Shown here one piece after another: positions 56,258 through 64,000 of a DNA stretch of 64,000 nucleotides. Source of the DNA: Zarea fungicola (Eukaryota > Ascomycota > Sordariomycetes > Hypocreales > Cordycipitaceae); the NCBI GenBank assembly GCA_900169235.1, contig FWCC01000043.1, positions 124,001 through 188,000 of the forward strand, in the 5' to 3' direction. A program made the position numbers and the translations under genes. The notes beneath the pieces are model-generated. The model was given only the letters and a program-made list of their open reading frames with translations. It had not been told where the DNA came from and ran no database searches. The stretch's first letter is position 1; each line of letters opens with the position of its first letter.

Positions 56258-57370
56258 GTGCGAGGGCTAATGCAGGCAACGCTTCTCACTGCCCGCTCCG
56301 TTCTTGCTCAATACATCGCTTCAAAAATGGACGTTTACAAACGCATATACCGGCGTCGGCCATCAAATACATTTTTTGCGATATTTTGTCTTTGTGTAGT
56401 ATATGCTCTCTGGTTATTCCCCTCACAGCTGTCGCAGCGTGTGAGCATGCTCAAGCCGCAAAAATCCACAGCAAACTGCAGCCACTACAGGTGGGCAGAG
56501 TACATTCCAAAACAACCAAAAACGCCTCGAAAGGTGTACGATTTGTTCATGGTGAATACAGAGCTGGATTGGTTAGAGATTCGACTTGCTACTCTCTATC
56601 CTGCTATTGACTTTTTTGTCATTGTAGAGGGTAGCAGGACATTTACAGGCCTAAAGAAAGACCTTCTTGTGAAGAAAAATTGGGCGAGATTTAAGAAATT
56701 TCACAAAAAGATGATCTATCATGAAATTTCGTACGATACTTTTGAGCCAGAAGACGCATGGGGAGCAGAGGCATTCACCAGAAACGCCATGTTTCAACAG
56801 GCTTTTGAGAATCTCACAGGAGCACAGAAGCCCGAGGTCAACGATGTTTTGGTGGTAACAGATGTGGACGAAATACCGAGACCAGAGACTTTGGAAACTC
56901 TTCGTCATTGCAGCTTTCCTCGTCGAGTGACTCTTTGGAGTCGATTCTACTACTACAGCTTCCAATTCCTCCACATCGGCGCAGAGTGGAGTGGCCCAAA
57001 GGCTACCTTTTACGATGGTGCAAACACAATTCTACCTCACGACTTGAGAGCCAACCGGGGCCAAGCACTCGATGACACAGGAAGCATTGCGAATGCGTCG
57101 TGGCACTGCTCCTCATGCTTCAGCACCATTGATGAATTTCGCGTAAAGATTAAGTCATATTCTCATACTGAGCACAATACGGACCAGTACCTGGATAGTA
57201 ATTGGATAATGGACCACGTGCGGATTGGCAAAGACATGTGGGAACGACCGGGCGAGTACTATGAGCCTCTCGCACGGAACGCAGACGTACCTCCTTACAT
57301 TCTTGACAATGCTGGAAGGTATGGCTATCTGTTAAACAGAAGCGGAGAGAATGCAGGTTTTCTGGGTTAG
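56258..57370 (+). CDS. Glycosyltransferase family 17 (MGAT3-like) type II membrane protein
   Basis: A single exon of up to 370 residues; Met at 56258 opens the frame, but M24 (MDVYKRIYRRRPSN), a better type II cytosolic tail, may be the real start. A membrane anchor covers about 38-55 (FFAIFCLCVVYALWLF). The lumenal part has the GT17 core: RKVYDLFMVNTELDWLEIRL, FFVIVEGSRTFTG, NDVLVVTDVDEIPRPETL with the DVDE metal site, and SYSHTEHNT. GT17 includes animal bisecting GlcNAc transferase MGAT3; fungal members are uncharacterised, so donor and acceptor are unknown. Predicted Golgi enzyme, complete and unbroken. Confidence 0.88.
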   Translation: MRGLMQATLLTARSVLAQYIASKMDVYKRIYRRRPSNTFFAIFCLCVVYALWLFPSQLSQRVSMLKPQKSTANCSHYRWAEYIPKQPKTPRKVYDLFMVNTELDWLEIRLATLYPAIDFFVIVEGSRTFTGLKKDLLVKKNWARFKKFHKKMIYHEISYDTFEPEDAWGAEAFTRNAMFQQAFENLTGAQKPEVNDVLVVTDVDEIPRPETLETLRHCSFPRRVTLWSRFYYYSFQFLHIGAEWSGPKATFYDGANTILPHDLRANRGQALDDTGSIANASWHCSSCFSTIDEFRVKIKSYSHTEHNTDQYLDSNWIMDHVRIGKDMWERPGEYYEPLARNADVPPYILDNAGRYGYLLNRSGENAGFLG

Positions 57371-57942
57371 TTTAGGAATTCGTCGATTTTGTAAGAGTTG
57401 TAAGCAACTCTGGAGTTCTTTGGCGTAGCACTGTTAGCGTTTTGTATGTATATAGGCGGCGAGTACTAGCAGCGTGTTGTTTTTATATTCAGCTTGTAGT
57501 CGCTCGACCACCACCGAATCTCGATCGGAATTCGCCGTCTGTGAGATTCTGTTGATGCATGTACGATTGGCTCCCCGTCGGTCCTTGCAGAATCGCCTGA
57601 ATCAGCTATGACAGAGCTTCAAAAATTTAGCCTCTGGCCCAAGGAATTAAGCATTACGAATACACCAGTCAGCATTGGGTAAAGTGGGGCATCACACATC
57701 TCTGTCGATGTGATTGGCCGGATTTGTTCCTTCCCGATGCAGCCCGCTGCTTAGAGAATCATTATGTAAGTACATAAGGGCGCTAGTCCGGAAATGGCGA
57801 TACACCATGGGCGAAATCACCAACATGACGAAGCATTAAAGATGCCGAGCTGCCCATCATGTCTAATCAATTGCAAATGCTTGGGCAAGACAATTTGCCA
57901 GATTATTCTCAAAAATTCTAGCTTGCAGCTTCTTGTCTATAT
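57371..57942. other. Intergenic; no gene seen
   Basis: Contains the 3' end of the GT17 transcript and the promoter of the pirin gene, with TATATATG just before its start. Nothing else is seen. Confidence 0.65.
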
Positions 57943-59022
57943 ATGCTGCGCTTCTTCCTGACTTCTGCAATTTTGATTGCTTTTCTATCCACACTCACCA
58001 TCATCCTGAATCCAAGAGCCTCAGCTTATCTCGAGAACATTACTTCCGCCTTGTTTTCATCAAAGACGCCAGCATCTTCATTATCCCCATCGTCGTCTTT
58101 CATCACAACAACGACATCACCTCTCACCTCACAAGCCCCCATGCTCAAAGCTGCCGGCAACATGTCCAAGTCCGTCCTCAAACACGCCACAATCAAGCCG
58201 CATCACTCCGGCACCCGCGGTCACTCGGACCACGGCTGGCTCGACAGCTACCACAGCTTCTCCTTTGCGGGATGGTACAACCCCGAGTTCAGCAACTTTG
58301 GCTCCCTCCGCGTCCTCAACGAGGACCGCGTCAAGGCCAACTCGGGTTTCCCCACGCACCCGCACCGCGACTTTGAAATCTTCAGTTACATCCTTTCGGG
58401 TGAACTGACGCACCGCGACTCGACCCTTGCCAAAGGTCGCGAAGGTGGGCAGTCGGACAAGTTCTACCGTATGCACCGCGGCGACGTGCAATTCACAACC
58501 GCCGGCTCCGGCGTGGCGCACAGCGAGTTCAACGAGCACAAGTCGGACACGGTGCACTTTTTGCAAATCTGGGCCATGCCGTGGAAGAAGGGCCTGACGC
58601 CGCGCTACCACACCCGCACATTTGACGAGGAGGCCAAGAAGCAGGGGTTCGTCACCATCCTGAGCCCGCTCAAGGGCGGCCCGGAGGCGACGGCGCAGCA
58701 GGAACAGGCTGCTGAGCCCACGGTGCCCGACTCCATCCCCATCCATGCCGATTTTGCCATGGGCGCCGGCATCATCGCCCCCGAGAAGGCGTTTGAGTGG
58801 ATTGTGGGCGCCAAGGCCACCGAGGCTAACAAGAGAAAGGTCTTTGTGCACCTGCCCATGTGCAAAGGTGGCAAGGCCAAGATTCGCATCGACGGCCGCG
58901 AGGATGCAGAGTTTGTCGAGGGCGATGGCGCCTTCATCGATGGTGTGCACGCCGGTGACAAGCTCGTCATTGAGAGCATCGGCTCTGCGGATGCCGAAGT
59001 TATTGTTTTGGACACTGCATAA
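57943..59022 (+). CDS. Pirin-family cupin protein with N-terminal hydrophobic extension
   Basis: An intronless frame of 359 residues. From about residue 67 the chain is a pirin of the YhhW/quercetinase-like type: SGTRGHSDHGWLDSYHSFSFAGWY, GFPTHPHRDFEIFSYILSGELTHRDS, MHRGDVQFTTAGSGVAHSEFNEH, and the second cupin from about residue 255. H and E residues in THPHRDFE and in AHSEFNE are the expected metal ligands. Pirins act as quercetin 2,3-dioxygenases or redox-linked regulators. The first 60 residues are unusual: a hydrophobic helix (FFLTSAILIAFLSTLTIIL) and a Ser/Thr-rich linker, suggesting membrane or organelle targeting. Met at 58141 would give a conventional soluble pirin, so two starts are possible. 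Confidence 0.9.
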   Translation: MLRFFLTSAILIAFLSTLTIILNPRASAYLENITSALFSSKTPASSLSPSSSFITTTTSPLTSQAPMLKAAGNMSKSVLKHATIKPHHSGTRGHSDHGWLDSYHSFSFAGWYNPEFSNFGSLRVLNEDRVKANSGFPTHPHRDFEIFSYILSGELTHRDSTLAKGREGGQSDKFYRMHRGDVQFTTAGSGVAHSEFNEHKSDTVHFLQIWAMPWKKGLTPRYHTRTFDEEAKKQGFVTILSPLKGGPEATAQQEQAAEPTVPDSIPIHADFAMGAGIIAPEKAFEWIVGAKATEANKRKVFVHLPMCKGGKAKIRIDGREDAEFVEGDGAFIDGVHAGDKLVIESIGSADAEVIVLDTA

Positions 59023-59263
59023 ATATACATCTGAGGTTGTTTGGTGCTTGTAATGTATCTCAAATCGGGCTTTTAAGATATTCTAAATAGACATAATGAA
59101 TGAAATGAATGAAATGGATAATTTTATAATTCGACAACATGAATTTGTCTTGTGAGCAGTGCATTATGTGAGCTACTATTTACTCTGCCATTTGATGCAG
59201 CCTTCCACGCTTTCTTACCCCGTAAATATGCCAAACGCAATAATCCAATACTCCGCAAATAAA

Positions 59264-60914
59264 TTATAGTACATAGCGGAAGTCCTTGTTTTGCAGATCC
59301 GTCAAGTCCTCCTCGATTGAGTGAGCGTGCGGAGCTGTACCCGCGTGCTTGTCCCGCCTGTGATTCTCCCACCGCAGCACCAAAGGTGTGATGGACGCAA
59401 TCACGACAACACCGCACAGGCAAATGAAACTGCCCATAAACCCCGCGTGGTAAAGCGGTCCGGGAGAAGCGCCAAAGATGTTGGGGCCGATGATATTGCC
59501 GACGCAGTATCCGATGAATGTGGATGCAGAAACTGTTGATTTCTCTGTGCAAAGGTTAGAACAAGAATCATTACCCGCATGACATTTGTAGACTTACTGG
59601 TGTGTCCTGAAATGTTGGACGCTGCTAGACCAACTGCCAATCCTCCAGAGGCGACCTGCACGGCCATGAGAAAGATACCCGCAAACAGGAGGCCGCGATT
59701 GCTTCGCGGTCCAAACCAGCAGATCGCGTCTCCGGCAATGGAGATGAGTGCGCACACAACAATAGACAGGTAACGGGTGTTCTTGAACTTGCGGGTCAGA
59801 TAACCCGTGAGGAGAATGCTAAGAGCCGTTACAGCGCCAATAGGGCACGTTAAGGCCAGGGAGTCAAAGTGGTCATAGCCGAAGCCGTTGATGACAACGG
59901 TGCCAAACGTGCCGATGGCACCCGACGGCACACCAGTCAGCATGACGAGGAAGGCACAGCTGTACAGCTTGTAGTCGCACAGGGCCTCCTTGAACTGCAC
60001 AGGATTGAACTTGTGGTCCACGGTACCCGCATTGTTCCTCTGTAGGCGCTGAATGGCAATCTCCCTCTCCCGTTCGGTCAGTCGGGTAGACGCCAGCGGG
60101 TTGTCGGGGAGGAGGAAGAAGAGCACCGACGACCAGCAGACGGTGATGGCGCCGAGGATGAGGAAGATGGGCTTCCACGGGAGGAGTGGTCCGTGGATCT
60201 GTCCGAGTCCGTAGTTGATGAGGGGCGAAATGGTCGTGGCCACGCCGACGCAGCAGTACCAAGTCGACATGCGCAGCGCCTGCTCCTCACGCGTCCACCA
60301 AAACGTCACCAACACGGTAAACGCCGGGGCGACGGCCGATTCCAGAAATCCGAGGAAAAATCGGTTCACCATGATACCTGAATAGTTGTGGCAGCCGGCG
60401 GTGCTCATCAGAACAGCGCCCCATAGGAAGGTGGCCCCCGAGATGACGCGCGAGATGGAGAAGCGCTGTGAGAGGAACATCATGGGATACGTCCCGACCA
60501 GGTAGCCAATGTAAAACATCATGGACGCGTTGGCATACTTTTTGTCGTTTGTAATGGCCTTGCCAGCGGCGTTGTGGCCAATGATGGTTGTGAGATGAAG
60601 GTCATTGTTGAATCCAAACTGTGTGGCGGCGCTCATGATGCCCTTGTCATAGCTCTGCAGGGTGTATGTGACCATCATCAGAGGCAGGATCCTTTGAGGC
60701 GTTAGTTGGCAACTCGTTCCTCGCACTGAGCTGAGTGTCCTTACCATAGATCCAGCTTGCGCACAAGCTTCCTCTCCTCCTCTGGGCTGAACAGTTCTTG
60801 GTGCATCTTGGCATCCTCAACCTGTTCAGCTGACTCGCGCGGCTTTGCTTCCACGGTATCCATTGAGGTGTTCATTGTGAGGCTGCGCCGTGTTATTGGT
60901 ATCTCTTCAGACAT
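59264..60914 (-). CDS. MFS transporter, anion:cation symporter (Dal5/allantoate-type)
   Basis: Three exons on the minus strand (60914-60745, 60691-59598, 59544-59264) give 514 residues. After a polar N-terminus (MSEEIPITRRSLTMN) about twelve helices follow: LPLMMVTYTLQSYDKGIM, SMMFYIGYLVGTYPMMFLSQRF, RFFLGFLESAVAPAFTVLVTFWWTREEQALR (family motif), and the second half with GHTKKSTVSASTFIGYCVGNIIGP across the last splice. This fits fungal Dal5-like carriers for allantoate, nicotinate, small carboxylates or dipeptides. Substrate is unknown. It is divergent from the Zn2Cys6 regulator; start codons are 331 bases apart, suggesting local regulation by that protein. Confidence 0.92.
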
Positions 60915-61245
60915 GATAAATACCGAGCGCACCAGCTCATTCTTATAGATGCAAATCTAAGCTCTGATGAACGTGGCAAGACATGCTTGCTCGGTGTTTC
61001 TAGGGGTTCAATTCTCACCAAGGACTGCTTGGCATTGGTGTGGCGCAAAGATGCATGACTCTAATTGCCGAATTTGCCGGGCGCCGGTGCCGCTCCACGT
61101 TATGTTGAGGGAAATTTCGGGAAACTTTTTCCCCACATTGACCATTTTCTTCTCCAGCTTCCCCAGCTTCCCCAGACTTCTCTGCAGTTTTTTACCGAAG
61201 AATGCTAGGGAAAAGTAAATATGATATCTGAAAACCGAGAGTAAC
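60915..61245. promoter_or_regulatory. Shared divergent promoter with CGG-N3-CCG element
   Basis: The spacer between the MFS carrier and the regulator gene. At 61078-61086 it carries an inverted CGG-GCG-CCG, the type of half-site pair recognised by Zn2Cys6 dimers; a further CCG triplet precedes it at 61068-61070. A pyrimidine-rich direct repeat (CCAGCTTCC twice, then CCAGACTTC) lies near 61154-61180 on the regulator side. Binding by the adjacent regulator is inference. Confidence 0.45.
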
Positions 61246-63719
61246 ATGGATACTCCGCGTGCGAGATCTAGGGTTGCGTGCCAGCGGTGCAACCGACGCA
61301 AGGTTAAGTGTGACGTGGCCCAAACGGCCGCGCCGTGCACAAACTGCCGCCAGGATGGCGAGTCCTGCATGGTCCTACCGAGAAAAAAGCATCGGTAAGA
61401 AATTGTGGGATCCTGTTTGCCTCGATACGAACATTACTGATGCCATAGCTTACCGCCATTGACAGACGTCGCAGGAAGCGCAATGCGTCCGGTGAATTAG
61501 GTACGCAGCGCTAGCCTCAACCCACCTCGGTGTATTCGTCCAATGTCCAGAATCTGACGGCTAACATGGGTGAGCAGTATCTGATGACGAGGGAAGCTCC
61601 ATCTTTCCGCCGCGCGTTGCGGCGCCTCACATGCCGCTGCAGAGACTGTCAAGCGTGGATTCGCATGGCGTACAGGGTACCAACAATGGTGATACCTCGG
61701 GAGAGGACTCTGCGTCACTGAATCTTGGCGCACAGAGTGACCTCCGTATGTCAGCCTCTGTTGATTTGCCCCAATAGCTTCGATTGTTGTAAACTGACCC
61801 CTGCCAGGTAATGATGATGCGCTGGAAGATCCATCGTTTGACCCTAGTCACCCTGACGCGCCTCTGCAAGCGCGGGCACGCATGCCCGTAAGACTACCGC
61901 CGAGAAAACGGCATGAAGCAGAGTACATGCACAAGCAAGGCTGTTTCAACATGCTGCCAGACGAAATATGCGACGAACTTATCCGTTGCTACTTTCAGCA
62001 TGTCCATTTCTTTCTCCCCATAGTTGATGTGCCGGCGTTTCTCAACGACTATTGCACAAGAGGCTCTCAGAGCATTAACCCGTTGCTGCTATGGTCTATT
62101 TTCCTCGCCTCTGCAAATGTGCGCTATTCTCTCACACACACTTGAATGACTCAGAGAGCATGTCACCTAACTCGTACTCAGTTTGCAGATATGAACATTC
62201 TAAAGCGGGCTGGCTATCCCTCTAGAAAAGCCATGAAAACGGTCATGTATGACCGGGCCAAGGCAAGTCTCACACCCTACGCTGATGCCTCACTGCTAAC
62301 ACTTCCAGTGTCTCTATGACCTTGATCAAGGAACTGACAAGCTAACACTCATCCGCTCTGTCATACTTTTGGCATTCTGGTACTCAGACCCGCAAGACCA
62401 CACAGGCGCATGGTATTGGATTGGCATTGCCATCTCCATCGCCCAGGCCATCAACCTTCACCGCATTCCAGCCGCCAACGGCCGCGGGAACGATTATTCT
62501 ACAGGCCCATTGTCTAGCATGCGGCGTATATGGTGGTCGCTGGTGGTCAGAGATCGGTGGATTGCTCTAGCAAAAGGTCGACCGATGCGCATCCACAACG
62601 ACAGCTACGACTTGGATATGCCGACACGCGACGATGTCTTGTCCGAGTTGAAGCAAGTAAAAGTCCATGCGCTATCCAAGTTTATCCCAACAAACTCTCC
62701 AAGTCTCACTGACATGTGGCTGCGAAATGTCCAAATTAGCGACATCCTGGGTCATGTCCTCCAGATTCACTACCGTGTCAAAGGGCCCGAACCATCACCA
62801 GTAGAGGTGGACCAAGCATCCCGGCTTCTCGACGGTTTGGCGCTGGGTGCTGACCTTGACAATGAGAATGATGATATTCGTATCCACACTCTGCAGACTG
62901 AATTGCTTTACCAGTAAGCCACTAGATCTTGGACAGTGAGACATTTCTAACAATCGGCAGGGCAACAATTGCTATTCTATACAGACCATACGTCTTGGGT
63001 GCCGTCGGCAAATCCACATTCGATTCAAGTGAAAAATGGCAACGAAATGCTATACGCCGCGCTCGCGAAGCCGCCGCAAGTACGAACAGCCTACTTGAAA
63101 GCTTGATTGAGCTAGATGCCATCAAGTACCTCAAGCCAATGATGTATGCTCATTTCCGCTGCACCTTATGAACTGGGGCACTAACTGTACTAGGATCACT
63201 GCCATGGTGCCAGCGACTCAAATTCATCTTGCAGACTGCAAGTCTGACAACACACTGACCCGTGGGCTGGGTCGGAACAAACTCCAGCTCTGCATGCTCG
63301 TCTTTGCGGATCTGCGTGCGACATACTGGAGCGCCGATGTCATGTACCGATTATTCCAACGGGCACAAACACTTCTAGCCGAGCAAGATGCCAGGCCGAC
63401 TTCTCACGAAGTTCCCATCCATTCAGCCACGCCGGGTGGCGAGCTGCACCAAGTACCCAACCAGCTGCTGGCAGAGAATGAGCAGGCGGCGCCACCACCT
63501 TTGATTCCTGTTCCACCCGCTGGCGCAATGTCCGTCAACCCCATGGGGCAGCAGTTGTGGTCTGGAGCTTCACCTCAGTTTAGCGACGTTGACCAGCTGC
63601 TCAGTCCGGGGTTCTCGTTGTCGCAGGAGATGTTTCTCGACTTTTTCCCGAATTACCCAGCCGGCAATTACGGCAATTTGGCAGTGCCGCCTGTACCGAC
63701 ATATTATTCCCAGCAGTAG
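61246..63719 (+). CDS. Zn2Cys6 binuclear cluster transcription factor with fungal-specific TF domain
   Basis: Eight exons (61246-61394, 61466-61500, 61578-61745, 61808-62118, 62182-62262, 62309-62913, 62961-63143, 63194-63719) give 685 residues. The zinc cluster is C12-x2-C-x6-C-x8-C-x2-C-x6-C41, followed by a basic linker (RKKHRRRRKRN). The middle homology region has FNMLPDEICDELIRCYFQHVHFFLPIVD, GAWYWIGIAISIAQAINLHR, RRIWWSLVVRDRWIALAKGRP and LRATYWSADVMYRLFQRA. The C-terminus is Pro/Gln-rich, a likely activation region. The fifth intron (62263-62308) uses a GC donor (AAG|GCAAGT) with CTAAC branch point. It probably controls the divergent MFS gene; the inducer is unknown. Confidence 0.92.
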
Positions 63720-63940
63720 CGTCGTTTGTTGGCCCAGGCTAAGCCCGTCTGGTTACACTCGGGACATTCCGACCCCTCAATGGACTAAAAGTGGCTTGTC
63801 ATCTCTCAGTTTGCATTGGCGCCATGACACAGACTTGGTGCGGGATGAAACTGACATGACTGGCACATAAATACTATGAAAGCTTCGCCCCAGTAACTTT
63901 TTATTCTCCCCAGTTTTGTCAAGACCTGAAAAAAAACACA

Positions 63941-64000
63941 ATGAAGTTTCTTACACTTTTGCTGTGCCCCCTGGCCGCGACTGCAGCTGCAGCTGCCTCA
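63941..64000 (+). CDS. Start of a secreted protein, truncated by the window edge
   Basis: ATG at 63941 opens a frame of 20 codons to the edge of the window (MKFLTLLLCPLATAAAAAAS), a typical signal peptide. A-rich leader and TATA-like ATAAATACTATG (about 63868) precede it. The mature protein lies outside the window. Confidence 0.6.
   Translation, partial: MKFLTLLLCPLAATAAAAAS

Noticed and set aside
58129..58950. A 273-codon minus-strand frame
   Set aside because: Antisense shadow of the pirin gene, caused by its GC-rich third positions.

Overview
The window is nuclear DNA from a filamentous ascomycete. Genes carry many short (about 45-110 nt, one longer) GT-AG introns with CTAAC-like branch points, intergenic regions are long, and an old transposon shows C-to-T style decay. 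Protein resemblances point to Hypocreales. A Clavicipitaceae-like, possibly insect-associated fungus is plausible, but that lineage is inference. One assembly gap (42 Ns) lies at 45324-45365.

Layout: 0.3-2.9 kb is a decayed Crypton (tyrosine-recombinase) transposon. 3.9-7.1 kb holds a secreted NlpC/P60 protein and a GH128 glucanase whose signal peptide is out of frame. 9.6-27 kb is mostly core genome: a small coiled-coil protein, DNA polymerase eta, an RfeG-type protein, a Ser-rich protein, an importin of the Sxm1/Nmd5 (importin-7/8) type and a PEX11 peroxisomal protein. 29-45 kb mixes one core gene (ISN1, IMP 5'-nucleotidase) with accessory genes: a long coiled-coil protein, a small secreted protein resembling the insect beta-glucan-recognition domain CBM39, a kinase-like protein lacking the DFG aspartate, a zinc-knuckle gene broken by one TAG, an orphan SAM domain and a SAT4/rhodopsin-type seven-helix protein. 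46-49 kb has a secreted SnoaL-like protein convergent with a secreted intradiol dioxygenase. 50.8-54.8 kb is one intronless 1337-residue NRPS-like synthetase with the architecture of epsilon-poly-L-lysine synthetases. 56-64 kb has a GT17 glycosyltransferase, a membrane-anchored pirin, a divergent pair of MFS transporter and Zn2Cys6 regulator, and the first codons of another secreted protein.

Functional themes are secretion and surface interaction (NlpC/P60, GH128, CBM39-like, SnoaL, dioxygenase), a probable cationic homopolymer synthetase, and a transporter/regulator pair sharing a promoter with a CGG-N3-CCG element. The most unusual item is the CBM39-like protein at 34317-34685, because that family is known mainly from invertebrate immune receptors. 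Exon joins were worked out by hand from splice consensus and reading-frame continuity; no database search was run.
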